Shown here piece after piece: positions 44,470 through 56,349 of a stretch of DNA of 64,000 bases. The stretch comes from Nectonema munidae (lineage: Eukaryota > Nematomorpha > Nectonematoida > Nectonematidae). The stretch lies in NCBI GenBank assembly GCA_030549495.1, contig JAUIRK010000297.1, forward strand, positions 310,001 to 374,000, in the 5' to 3' direction. The translations under genes and the position numbers were made by a program. How positions within the stretch are numbered: position 1 is the stretch's first letter; each line of letters opens with the position of its first letter. The notes under the pieces were generated by a model, which was not told the DNA's origin, did no database searches, and worked only from the letters and a program-made list of their open reading frames with translations.

Positions 44470-44564
44470 GAAGCAGGAGAAAGGAAATTTCTGGCACCCA
44501 CTGGAATGATTTCACACACCCAAAGGTGGAGCACGAGTACTCCTTGTTGGGAACCCCTGTTGTA
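44470..44564. mobile_element. Solo hAT-like right end
   Basis: The complement of the right edge reads CAGGGGTTCCCAACAAGG, then GAGCACGAGTACTCC in direct sense nearby, typical of hAT ends. No left partner was identified. Confidence 0.45.
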
Positions 44565-47500
44565 TGTTAATAAAAATGATATCAGGCAAACTAATTCAAA
44601 AAAGCAATAAAAATTTTGTTTAAGAGATATACCCCACCTCAAATGTAAAAATATTTAGAATCTTAAATTTTTGTTTAAATTTTTTTTTTTCAAAAAATGT
44701 TTTTTATGGAGTGATAATGAGGTAAGTTAACGCTTTGCCACGGATTTTCGAGTTTGGTGTGTAAACCCGTTTATGAAAATTGAGTTCTTAAGCTTATGAA
44801 ATATAGTGAGAACAAAAGTTTGAACGGTTCGGTACTTGGCTTGAAAAAAAATAATAACCAATGAATGCAATCAAATCACACAGCTGATTGTTGGCAAGAA
44901 AGAACAAATGGAATGGTGTGAAAGTAAATGTATTCTCATTTTCAAATAAGTATAATGACAATAATAATGAGGAAGGTGGATACAGGGAATTTAAAGGTAT
45001 TGTAAATAAGTAAATTACCACCACCAACACATCATAAATGTCAAAAAGGGAAAATTTATCGATTAAAAATTCGTCTTTGACAAAAAAAGCCAAGCAGCAA
45101 ATTTTCATCTGGAATCTCTTCGAAAAACAAATGCCAAGAGTTACTACTACTTTGATAAATCTAATCTTTCTGTTCTCAAATTGCAAACTTTTCTTCCAGT
45201 GAAAAATTTGTGAACGAATTAACTTGGGACCATACTCATCAAACGCGAAAACATGAACGAGGAAGGGAAAGAAGAAATAAAGTATACAACAAATACATAT
45301 ATATTTAAAGAGAACTTTTCAACAATGCAAAATTTGCTGCTAACTTGCAAGTATTATTGATTTCTTATTAATGTGCGATGGATGATGATGATAAGGAAGA
45401 GAATGAATTGAAGTAGAAAAGAAAAATCATCATCATCATCACAATGATGTTGTTTAGTTGGGAAAAGCTTTATATGGTCAAAGTTGCGAAGCCAAGATGT
45501 ATTTGTGAGATTTTCCTTGTCAATCTCTTTAATCCTTAGTTTGGAAGTGATGTTGCGTTGTGAAAAAAGTAAAGCTTTCGAATTTGATTAATAATGAAGT
45601 TAACTACTGAACACCTGAGATGGAAGAAAGTGAGGAAGTAGAGAATAATAATCCTAATCCGAAAATAATAATTGGTCAAAAAAGCACGTGACTAAAATAC
45701 CACGTGATAGAAGTACTCTTTTCTAATATATTTTAAAGGCTTTGAATGAAAATACAATTCTTTCTTCACTTTACTTGCTTCCAAGCTTCTTCCTTTTTAC
45801 TCGCAATTATGCAAACACTTGTTGCTTTCACAAGAAATTGCAGTATTTTGTAACATGTCTACCATCATGAGTACGAAATATTTATTACAATACAAACATA
45901 ATGGATAAAAAATAACAATGCACATATGTTGGACAGACAATAAGTGAGGCATTGAAAGTAATCTTGACACTAGCCAATAGAATTCAAGAGAAAACCAAAA
46001 GAGATCAATTAAAAGTTTTGAATAAGGTCCTTCTTTCTCTCTTATTATCCAAAAACTTTAATTTAGTATCCATTCCTATTGATGCTAATAATTTAATTCG
46101 GGTATTCCTTATACGGTCCAAAGACAGTTCGGTTTCAAGACAATTTAGCCTCTAATTGCTAATTATACAGAATCCAGATTGACCTTTTCCTATATTCGAA
46201 CTAAGAACAAGTTACGGTTTCAGTTAAATCTAACACTCCCAAAAGAATAAAATCTTTGGCAACAAAATAAAAATAAAATAAAGAAAAAGACAACAAAATA
46301 AATCGAATATAGTGAATTGATCTTTCAAAAGCTACTACAAACGCGCATTGTTACGCCACGTTCTTACCCAGATAAAGTTTAAAAAACTCTTTGCCAAATT
46401 TCATAAAAAAAAGAGATTAAAAAGAGTTTAAAAATATTTCCATGTTATTATGAATATATCAATTTTTTTTACCAAATGCTATAATTGGTCCAACTTTACA
46501 TTTTGTGTGTTATTGTTTGATAAAAGCACTTCCAATTGTGCTCTCCTAAAAACAATCATTTTTGATTTGGAGTTAATCTATCCATGCTAGAGAAACGCAC
46601 ATGTTTAAATAGTTTATTATTTGCCAATGCCATTTTTTCGCTCGAATGAGAATTTTATATTAAATAATGTTCTGATATATAAGATTAACCCCATTGCATC
46701 TGATTGCTGTCTCATATATATGAAAAATATTTGGTTGAAAGCCACTACTTTCTTCCTTTCTTTTGAAGAGCATCTTGCTACTCGAAGCAAAGCTTCATCA
46801 TTACAGCATTAAATATAATGCTGATTCATTGGCAAGCCATCGGCAGATATAAGCTCCTCTACTTGAAATAGTGGATAATTTTTTGTTTTCAAATCGTTGC
46901 AGTCATCTTTCATGTAAATATACTAAATCATAAGAAAAAAAATATTATTCATGGAATTAAATTTTGTTGCGACGAGCTAAACCCTTGGTAATAAGTATTG
47001 TCTTCTAAAAATATTCTTTTGAGTTTGTTAGCTAAAACCTTTTTCTAATTTTCTATGAAAAGTAAAGTTTTACAATTATTAGAAATGCAAAATATAGTAA
47101 GTTATAAAGTTTAAAAAATAAAAGCCAAAGTAAATCGTGTTTATTGAATGGGAAATTAAAATGGTCAAAAGAAAGTGAAGTATGTGCTTGCTCGTCTATT
47201 TTGGTGAAACAGGAAATCCAAGATATCAATGATTGACTAGAAACTTTCTAATTTTCTTTGTGCTTTGAAGTTATAGGATAACAAAATCCATAATATCACA
47301 CAAATAATTCAAGGCGTTTATCAACCAAGTCATCTTTCTTCCAAGAGAAAAGCCTCTCTTGGTCCTTGCCCACATGTGGGCGTATTTCTCTCTACAAAAG
47401 ATTAAAATTTATAGGATCACATTTGTAGTCTTTTTGTATCGATTAATATATATGATACATTTAACAAATTTTAGCAAATTTTTTCATTGAAATTGCACAT

Positions 47501-48175
47501 TTTTTATGTTATACAGATTGTTTTAAAAAATTAAAAACTGTTCAAAAATCAAGAATCACTGGTCAAAAAGATGACTGTGCAAATCGCAACTTTATTTGCA
47601 GACAAAGTTGACATGAGTGAAATATCATCTTCTCTCCTACTGTCTCACAAAGGTTTCCAACAAACTTGATTGCATCTACCGGTTCTGCTCCTAAGATATA
47701 TAGGTAAGGCAGGCTCTGGGTATATATCACTATCAAATCTTTGTCGCGCTGTACTGATAATTGAAAAAAAAGAAAAAAGATAAGCTTAGCAACGAAACCC
47801 CTTAGAATGATACAAAATACTTTAATAATAAATAACTAAGGAAAGGCGAAATTTTGAAAGAGTAAAAATATTTAAAAGCTTGACCGTCATAACTTTTGTC
47901 CACTTATTTATAAATCATATAGTGATCACTGTTTCTACGTATCGTGTCTGAGTCCAAGTCAATACCTTTTTAATTGTGTTGCTAATTAAACACATGAACT
48001 TCAGCGTCGATTTGTACACATGGGTCTTTCAAGATTTGACTCTAAATGGTAAAATTCCTTCTGTCTTTACTAGTTTCGCATCAATGCTTTAAAATAGAAA
48101 TATCGTTTTATATTTCGTCACAGAAATCCATAGACGTGTTGCGGGTGTAAGTGTATAAAAATGAAAGCTTGAAAC
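44565..48175. other. Long gene-poor AT-rich stretch
   Basis: I see no exon, transposase or structured repeat here. Open frames up to 130 codons exist (for example on the minus strand at 44794-45186), but their composition is what AT-rich noise gives. Confidence 0.4.
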
Positions 48176-51033
48176 CTGAGCCTCCGTGGCGGATCCAAAG
48201 GGGGGCCGCCGGGGCCAGGCTCCCCCTATGAAAACATTTCAAAGTTACTCTGACAAATTTGCTAAGTTTTTTTATTATATAAGATTGAAAGTTATAGTCA
48301 TTCCTATTTTTGCTAAAGAAGTCATTAGAGTATAACACATACCAGCTTTTTCTAGCCCTTTTTATGCAGCGCTAATCAAAAGGCAAAAACACTTATAATT
48401 TTAAATTTTATAAAAAAATAAATTAGAATTATGTTGGTTCGACAAATAAGTCAAAGCATTTTAACTCTAAAATGCAGCAGGTTTACCTTCAAAAATGAAA
48501 AAGTTATGAAAACATGCACGAACGAACATATTTACCTGAAGTATTTCTTTAGAAGGACAGCGATAAAGCACAACTGCTTAAAGTGAAATGATTTTAAAAT
48601 GAATATAAATTTTAAAAAACAATAATTTTAATTATCAAATATTTACGATCAATTTCAAAGAAACTTATTTTTAAATAACTTTACTCTGTGACTTTTTGGT
48701 TTTAGACGATTTTAGTTTTATGTTTGGTTTTTGCAAGTTTTGATCAGACACTGATTGATTCAGCTAGGTTTGACAGATTGTGAGATTCCGCAATCCCGAG
48801 TTGTATGAAAAAACTGATTAAGCTCAGATACGTTTTTTAATTCATTTTTCATATATTCTTCATAATATTATTTAGCACTTCATAATATTCTTTAGTTTTA
48901 GTTAAGATGAATACTCAAAGCTCTTCAAAATGTAAAAAAAGAAAAATAATAGATTATTTTACAAACAATGATTTGATTAGGAGCATCAAAACTTTCAGCC
49001 AAACAGTTGGTGAATTTACCCTGCAAACGTTTTGCTAGATTGACAGGTCAAGATGGATATCTATATGAACACAACAAAGCACAATATCATGAATTAGCCA
49101 AAACTGCTGCTCACAATTTCCAATTAAGAATTTCTAACCCAGAACTCTCAGTTGATAATCAATTGAATTCTAACATAATGAAAGTTAAAAGAGAAAATCG
49201 AGAGATTATGAAGAGCATAATTGAAATTGTTCTTTTATGTTCTAGAATTGGTCTACCATTCAGAGGACATAAAGATGATGGTCAATTAGATGCTCCAAAT
49301 ACAATCAACGAAATAACCGTAGAAGAAGGCTGTTTTCGCTCTATGATACAGTTGTATTCTTTATCTAACTCAAGTTTATTTAATCATCTTTTAAAATCAG
49401 CTTTGAATGCTTCTTACATTTCTAAAAGTATACAAAATGAAATTATATCATGCATTGCAAAAGTAATTTGCAGGAAAATAGCTAATGAAGTTGAGAAAGC
49501 GGAGTTTTATTCTGTTATTGCAGATGAGACAACTGATTTTTCACATAAAAGCCAACTTTCAATAAGCGTAAGATATGTGAAAGATCACTCCATAGTAGAA
49601 CGCTTCTTAGAATTCGAGAATCCAGAATAGTTATGTGGAAAAAGTCTTGCATGTAAAATCATCAATGTGTTGAAAAGAAGTGGTTTAGTTTGCGAAAACT
49701 TAGTTTGGCAAGGCTATGATGGTGCAGCAGCAATGAGTGGAGCTTTTAATGGAGTACAAGCAGAAGTACGGCGTATTTGTGGAAATCAAGCAATATATGT
49801 GCACTGTGCTGCTCATTCTTTCAACCTTACTTTGATTAAAGCAGGTGAAGTTCCAGAAATTCGAAACACTTTTGGTATGGTCAAGAAGCTGTAAAGGAGT
49901 CGAAAAATGAAATTTCAAGATACAGACTGAAAGTTCCATGTCCAACTCGTTGGATTGAGAAACATGAATCTATTCACACTGCATACATCTTGTATTATGA
50001 AGTCATTGATACACTAGAGAAAATAAGCAAAGAAAAATCAACTTCTTCTTCAGACGCTAACTCTTTGCTCAACTCTCTAACTAAATCTGAGTTTGTTGTC
50101 GCATTAGTTATATTAAATGATGTAATGTATGTAACAAAAAAGATCTCTCTTTTTTTACAATCTAGTTCCAATGATATTTTTTCAGCTGTCAAACAAATTT
50201 CAATTATAAAACACCAGTTAGAAGAGTGGAGAAACAATGAAACACAATTTCGTAGAATTTTTGAAAAAGCTCAAAATTTATATGGAGAGGAACAATTGAG
50301 TATTCCAAGAATAGCAAATAAAATGACTAAAAGAAGTAATATTCCAGCTTCCTCTCCATTAGAATTTTATCGACGTTCGATTTTCTTACCTTTTTTGGAT
50401 ACTATTATTTCACAAATCAGTGATCGATTTGAAAGCACATTAGTACTGTTAGTCTTCTCTGTAGTTTATTACTAGAATTCGCTAAAAACGTTAAATTTGA
50501 TGAAGTTGAAAGTGGATTTGATATTTATTTTGGAATAATAAAATGTAGTTTGGAGGAGTTAGAACTGGAGTTTCAAACATGGAAGCTTTTCTCCAAAACA
50601 GTTTCAGATGCTCCGCGCGATCCAATTACCGCTCTTGAAATTTGTGAATGCAAATGAAAATTTAATTTTTTATTTTTTTATATTATAAGTAATTTGTTGG
50701 AAAACTCACTTTATTTTACCATCTTACAAAAATTTTATTTTTCATGTAATGTAATTTTAATTCTTTATAAAGTTTTTTCAGTACATTTTAATAAAAAACT
50801 AAAGCTCACATCAGTTTGTTGAACATTATATTAGTTTTTATATTCACGCGTATAAAGTTTCATAACTCAAAATATAATTACAATATAGAGCATAGCTGTT
50901 TTTCCATAATAGAGTTTTGATGGAAATCCTAATAATTATTGTGATATACTACAGTTGACGTACTTTTTAACTTCTAAAAAATTTCAAAGAAAAGTTTGGC
51001 CCCCCTTCATATAATTATAGATAGGCTGAGCCT
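48176..51033 (+). mobile_element. hAT transposon of the DUF4371/ZMYM1-like group, 2.84 kb
   Basis: The element proper is 48184-51025. The left end is CCGTGGCGGATCCAAAGG, G-rich. The right end in complement, after a diverged tip, reads TATGAAGGGGGGCC and matches the left subterminal AAAGGGGGGCC. A perfect 8-bp duplication CTGAGCCT lies at 48176-48183 and 51026-51033. The left end resembles the MITEs at 20858 and 40261. The interior carries a nearly complete but broken transposase on the plus strand. Confidence 0.87.
48906..50655 (+). pseudogene. hAT transposase (DUF4371 type), broken
   Basis: An ATG at 48906 begins MNTQSSSKCKKRKIIDYFTN, the basic start typical of this group. After a frame change, 49007-49630 carries FRGHKDDG, SKSIQNEIISCIAKVI, EFYSVIADETTDFSHKSQLS (first catalytic Asp) and IRY-type RYVKDHS. 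49667-49894 carries VWQGYDGAAAMSGAFNGVQA (second catalytic Asp), IYVHCAAHSFNLTL and VPEIRNTFG. Near 49930 CPTRWIEKHESI follows, and 49990-50475 covers the helical insertion. About three or four interruptions are present. The C-terminal dimerisation domain is missing before the right end. The family also gave rise to ZMYM1- and THAP12-like host genes. Confidence 0.9.
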
Positions 51034-51856
51034 ATCTATCCTGTTGATTTACCTGAATACAACGATTTTTGAGGCAATAAGATAAACAATAAGTCAAAGA
51101 GCTATTTTAAGTGGAAAAGTAAAATATGCACTTTGAATTAAACTCAAAGTCGTCGAATCCTACCAATAATAATTCATCCAATCATTTATTCTTGTTCCTA
51201 AAAAATTCTACAAAGTGCACAATTTGTATGCGTATCCTGTGAAATTTTTTAGATAAAATTCAAAATAAATAAAAGTAGCATCTGAGCAAATATACAGAAT
51301 ATTCAAAGAATCTTGCCAGACTTTCTAACTAACCAAATCATTCACTTAAACATAAGTCATAGACTTATTAGATGAAACCTGATAAAACTAATTAAATAAT
51401 TGACTTAACCAACACTAAATCCAGAGACTATTTCATGCTAGGAAGAATAACAAAGGTATTATAAAGTGTGGCGTACAATTTCTAATGGAATTATTGTTTT
51501 GAAAGCAATATTTTAAAAAATTAAAATTTTTAATAAAAACTTTATTTTCTTTCAATTTTTGTAATTTTATCTTTCTCCCGATATAACGAATTCCTGTTAT
51601 AACAAAAGAAACTTTGTTCTCTATGGCCAAATTATAGATTATATTATCAATAAAATATAGATAGCCTCGGTTGATTCCAACATTAAAAGTAAAAGTGAGA
51701 TCCTATGAATCCAAAAGTTTGTATAATACGTTTATTTCTTGTAGAATAGTTAACTTTTTAGAAATAGAAGGTATCCTCATTCGAAAAGGAAAAGTCATAA
51801 ACACATTTTATGCAAAAAAATAAAAATTAATCGCTTGAAAGTAGATGATTTTGTTA
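51034..51856. other. AT-rich sequence without recognised features
   Basis: CGATATAACGAATTCCTGTT near 51578 resembles a mariner/pogo-type end but has no partner. Otherwise nothing. Confidence 0.4.
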
Positions 51857-52330
51857 TCACTGAATATCTCCAAAGTATTCACAAATTTCGGTTCCATTTC
51901 TCTTGACCTTGACCTTGTGCAAAAGATTTTCGTGGGTGTGAGTCAAGCACTCCTTTAACTTGTTGAAGAAGTAGATCGCCACATTCTCAATTGTGCTGGG
52001 AAACTGCTCAAAAAACGGAACACACTTTTCCAAACTGTTGGTTTTCAGGTGTCGCGCAATGTTCTCCAAGTACTTCCTGATGTGCGCAATGTCACAGATC
52101 ATGCCACTCCGTACGTTGACCGTGCCCTTGACCGTGACCTGGACCTCATAGCGATGCTTTTGTTCAGAAACCTTGTCCTTATAGAGCTGGTTGTTTTCTT
52201 CTTCAGAGAGCAAATTTGAGTGGACCTTGTGAATACACTCAAAGTGAATGATCTCCGTCACGTAGACCACGTGTTCATGCTGAGAAATTTCGATGGAGTC
52301 TCGAGCCTTCTTCATAAAAAGAGTACACAT
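51857..52330 (-). CDS. 6-pyruvoyl-tetrahydropterin-synthase-like protein, catalytic residues lost
   Basis: A single uninterrupted frame of 157 residues, with much higher GC than its flanks. From residue 21, VVYVTEIIHF and HSNLLSEEENNQLY, then YEVQVTVKG, SGMICDIAHIRKYLE, CVPFF, PSTIENVAIYFFNKLKE and LLHKVKV align along the full length of animal PTPS, the enzyme that converts dihydroneopterin triphosphate to 6-pyruvoyl-tetrahydropterin in tetrahydrobiopterin synthesis. Where PTPS has GKCNNPNGHGHN (catalytic Cys, two zinc His) this protein has KDKVSEQKHR, two residues shorter. Where PTPS has PLDHKNLD (catalytic Asp-His) it has HLKTNSLE. One zinc-type His (H34) and possibly H59 remain. The start could be Met1 or Met6. 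It may be a pseudoenzyme or a processed copy still free of stops. The intact frame with conserved fold residues favours a maintained protein, but I cannot prove it. Confidence 0.8.
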   Translation of the reverse strand: MCTLFMKKARDSIEISQHEHVVYVTEIIHFECIHKVHSNLLSEEENNQLYKDKVSEQKHRYEVQVTVKGTVNVRSGMICDIAHIRKYLENIARHLKTNSLEKCVPFFEQFPSTIENVAIYFFNKLKECLTHTHENLLHKVKVKRNGTEICEYFGDIQ

Positions 52331-52563
52331 AAAGAGAGAACAAAAATACCACTCACATTTACGATTTTTTTTATTCCTTATATTGAGATATTTTTTTTTA
52401 TCAAATTCTTCTTCAATATTTTGGTAATGCAGGAGTTTATCATTATGTTTATATAATTAGGATTATATCAATGAATAGCTCAATCAATGTATTGCTCAAA
52501 AGGAAGTTATGAGAATTGATTTTAAAAAGCACTTTTTTTGCTAATAATGATGTGCTTTTTTAC

Positions 52564-52700
52564 CTGTTACTTTTAGCAATTGGTACACCTCAAATTCTAA
52601 CGTCATAAACTGTTCCTTACAAAATGAATCGTTTCTTTTGCTACCTCGTTTTCCAATACGTAAATCTAAGCTGTGTGTACACTTCAGGTTATGCAAACCA
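52564..52700 (-). CDS. Candidate exon upstream of the PTPS-like gene
   Basis: The frame reading KCTHSLDLRIGKRGSKRND and FCKEQFMTLEFEVYQLLK ends at a consensus donor AACAG|GTAAAA (phase 1). GC content is raised. No phase-matching acceptor lies in front of the PTPS-like frame, so the two may be unrelated. Unknown protein. Confidence 0.22.
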
Positions 52701-53490
52701 TTGAATTGTTTGTTTCTCAACATCTTCAACCATAGCGATTCCTTAATTGCATATAAAAAAATATTTAATTTTTTTTCTCCCTATGGATTTATTGGTAACA
52801 TAAACAATTGTTTTTCTTATTTTAACTCATAAACATATGTTGCATGTATATTTTTTTATGCTTATATAAATTTCCATTTGGATGTATCTTATTAAATCTT
52901 TTGCTATAAATTGCTTTTTACTATAGTGGCCCTTCTCTCAAAATTCTCTCATGTTCTATTCCTTCAAGTTACTTATTGAAAGAGGCAGCATACATCAGCA
53001 TATGCTTACCGTCTATACCTTTTATACCTCATGTAATATCAGAACTTAGTGTAAGGCTTATATTTCATTTTGATTCAGACTTGTACTATACACTGATCAT
53101 GGATTATATCATGCGCTTACATTTGGATAAAAAATATATTCTGAAAGCGATGAAAATATCTCGTCCCTTCTTTTTCATTTCAGAGAAAAGCCCGGCTTTG
53201 TGTATTAACTTGGTAAAATTGTTAGTTACTTGGTGAGAGTATGAAAGATAGTGTATTTGGTTAAGTATGCTTAAATATCAACTACATAATTAGATGCATA
53301 CATGTACACAATGTACAATCAGTTAGTTAGACATTTGTAAAATTAACAAAGCATTTAAAAAAATATTCGTTTTTGTTAGTTAGATTCTTTTGCTCAATAA
53401 AACAGTTTGCCATAGTTGATTATAAAAAGAGTTTCAAAAAATTATACAAAGGTTTTTACTCTCCTAGATCTGCAGTCAAAAATGTTTACT
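52701..53490. other. AT-rich sequence without recognised features
   Basis: Nothing recognisable. Confidence 0.4.
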
Positions 53491-53625
53491 TTAACCCATT
53501 TAAGACCAAGCAAAGCAGACGATATCTAAAAAAACGCAGACGATTTATATTCAAAGTCATTGAAATAAGCAGACGAAGAAATTACTTATGTTCCAAAATA
53601 GGAACATTGGTCGTAAATGGGTTAA
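53491..53625. mobile_element. piggyBac-type MITE, 127 bp, TTAA flanked
   Basis: The element proper is 53495-53621, bounded on both sides by TTAA (53491-53494 and 53622-53625). Left CCCATTTAAGACCAA and right in complement CCCATTTACGACCAA match at 14 of 15 positions. AGCAGACGA-type motifs repeat three times inside, and TTCCAAAATAGGAA forms a short hairpin near the right end. TTAA duplication and CCC ends are diagnostic of piggyBac. Confidence 0.92.
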
Positions 53626-54133
53626 GGCAGTGTTTCTGAAATTTCTCTATTTCTTGGCACACTTAAAGTTGTACAAAATTTAAATGGCGCCTTATTATTC
53701 ATATATATAACAATGAAAAAATCAACAAAAAATTACATTTTGAATATAAAATTTAAAAAAATAGTGGCATATAAATCCGACAATTTCTTCATAATTCAAA
53801 AAGATATTACAATTTACTCTATACTTGTCAATAGCAACATTTTTCTTATAATATGAAAGTTTATAGATGAATGAAATTTTCAGTTTTTGTATTATTGTGT
53901 TATAGGCTATGTTATTTTTAAAGAATAATAACTCTAAACAAGTAAAAATCTCAATTCCTAGTGATTCTCCAAAAATTTTTGATTCGAGGGTTTTAAGTAT
54001 TAAAAAATTTATGAATCGTGATTTGAAAATTTCATGAGGCTCTAAAGTAAAGAATTTGAAAAAGGCTTTTTTTATGCGAGAAAGTGTAAAAGCGAGAACA
54101 TAAAAAAAAAAATAAATAAAAAGTAGAAGGAAC
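53626..54133. other. AT-rich sequence without recognised features
   Basis: At 53631-53660 AGTGTTTCTGAAATTTCTC resembles a hAT left end but no right end was found. Confidence 0.4.
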
Positions 54134-54410
54134 CAACTGGGTTATGAGCGCGTTTTTCATTCTTAGATGTGGGTGGCACTTGTTTGGCCGCTTCGGATCT
54201 TTGCTTTCCTGTATCTTCAGCATCTTCAATGTCGACTTCTTCCCCTGCACTTTGTTGATCTCCACTCTCCTCTACTGACTGCTCTTCAGAAATGTACTCC
54301 TGTTCACCGAAATTCAGATTTTCAGAGTCAGAAGGTGGATTGTCCAGTTCTTCAAATTTAATATCATTTCTTTCACTCGCGTCTGAATCCAGTTCTCTGA
54401 CATCTGGCAT
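54134..54410 (-). CDS. Candidate first coding exon of an acidic protein
   Basis: The frame starts at an ATG in a reasonable context (AAGAAATGCC, complement) and reads MPDVRELDSDASERNDIKFE, then an acidic run (EEQSVEESGDQQSAGEEVDI) and a basic end KNEKRAHNPV before a possible donor TTG|GTTCC (phase 1). GC is well above the flanks and the codon pattern is protein-like. The same phase and an acidic N-terminal character would allow splicing to the DNA-binding exon of the ERR-like gene 31 kb downstream, but nothing in between confirms that. It could equally begin an independent gene. Low-complexity sequence prevents family assignment. Confidence 0.45.
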
Positions 54411-56130
54411 TTCTTAAACAAGTAATACCATTGTACTGAAGCTATCAGTGTATGTTACCTGATAAATGATTTAATATTTTGATGTATCTGATGTCCAAGG
54501 ATCAATAAAAATTATCTAAAATTATATAGGCATAATGAAATATCATTCTAAAATAGTTTGATATCTAATCGAGCTTAGTTTGACGATTATGTTTGGTACT
54601 TCTAATGTTTCTTTTTTACATTTTGGGCGAACCTTTATCCTTATACACTGACCTCTTCCTTTCTTTTTTACATATATCTTACTTACTATCAGAGAATATT
54701 GTTAAACATTTTGAACATTATCATACACTTCTGAATATTCATATCAACATTTTACTATCAAAAACATTCATATTTTTTAGCACCAAAGCCCTCTAAGTGC
54801 TCTGATATGAAACTTCAAACAATTCTTTATTCTGTTTTTCTTTTGATGAATAGACTCCAATTAACCTTTTGACGAGCAGAATTTTTGAAGACCAATAATC
54901 CGTTTTCATTTTCAAATGGAATCTTACATATTCATTCTTCAGAGTGATTCTTGGGACACCGATGTTACAATGGTTCTCAACGGATTAAACACTCCACTTA
55001 TTTTCAATCGAATTTAATTCTTGTCTTCTTTCCGAAGCTTCAAGCAATACTCTAGTTAACGATAAAACGTTTTTGCCAAAGTTGATAGAAAAGTTATTGA
55101 AAGATCATTTTCAATGATTTGAGACGAGTTCATTTTTATAGCCGGAAGAATTTTATCTTATTATATCACTGCTCTCGTATTAAAACGTTTGTTATTGCCT
55201 ATAAATTGGTTATGAACGTGGAGATTATGAATTCTCTTCGAGAAATTAAGAGGAACGTTTGGCAGACAAGATTTATTTTACAAAATTAACGGGTCGCTAA
55301 TAGAAAGGATATTATTAGTTGGAAGTAATTTTTTTCTGTTATAAAATCAAATTTTTGTTTTAGTATATTTCACCACTCATATAGAATGTATATTTAATTT
55401 CATATTAATAAAAATCATAGCAAAAATACGATAAAGCTTATATTTCTACGTGAAGATTTAGTGAGGTAAAGTTTAAATTATGCTAAATTTTGAGATTCTG
55501 TGAAAGTATGAAATTTCAGCTTTTCGAAGGGAACTTGAAAGTTATATGAGTGAACTAAAGATTCGAGTACTTAATTTTCGAAAGCTCGTATATCTATGTC
55601 TCCATTGCTTGCTACAAAGTCTATAAAATGCATAAATATTCTTCCTTCAATGGCCTCTAGTGAAATAAACTTTAGTGTGGCAGTATTTACACTTGCAGAG
55701 ATCAGATATATATAACAAGAACAGACTTTAAAGTTTTAGAGACGACCTTTTGATTCTACATAGCCATTAAAGTAATCGCTTTCAAATTTAAAATGATGAG
55801 TATGGAAACAAAAATTGACTTTAAAAAATTGACAAATTGAAATAAAAAATTGTTTTATAATCACTTTTCCAAATCAAAATTATTTTTGTAAGAGAGCATA
55901 TATTTTTAAGTGTCCTTATTTGAAAAAATTCGATCACTAGACAAAAACTTTTTCAATTACTGAAGTTTATATTTCTCTTCTCATTGTTGTTGTCTGTGAA
56001 TCTTAGCGAAGATTATATGGCTATAACGCTCATTTTGGGATTTAAGTATTTCAGTGTATTCGTGTCCAATGTTATGTAGGTTTAGATGTTTTTTGTTTCA
56101 AACGTGTATTAGCACAAAAAATAGGAAAGA
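54411..56130. other. AT-rich sequence without recognised features
   Basis: Nothing recognisable. Confidence 0.4.
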
Positions 56131-56159
56131 TTGTGCCAAGTGTGTCAAAAAATGTATAT

Positions 56160-56230
56160 GTACGATTCGCTAACACTAGACCTAATCTCAACTCTAGCAC
56201 TAACACTAAATCTAATACTAACACTAATGA
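56160..56230 (+). repeat. Degenerate hexanucleotide tract (CTAACA-like)
   Basis: CTA recurs every six bases for about 70 bp (CTAACACTAGACCTAATC, CTAGCACTAACACTAAATC, CTAATACTAACACTAATG). Short interstitial tract; a link to telomeric repeats is not supported by the exact motif. Confidence 0.6.
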
Positions 56231-56349
56231 ATAAGACTATTTTAACTGGTACTTTTGAAAATTTAATCAGTAGTGCAATCAACTATCGTAGCTTATGGTA
56301 CTTCTGTAGTTGTAGATTAGAGAGAAAATGCTAATTCTTAATGGCAAAT

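Noticed and set aside
44794-45186. 130-codon minus-strand open frame
   Set aside because: Composition is Phe/Leu/Ile-rich as expected of AT-rich noise, with no motif and no splice or start context.
53440-53640. Minus- or plus-strand open frame of 88 codons through the TTAA-flanked element
   Set aside because: The frame runs through a non-coding MITE and both inverted ends; no protein similarity.
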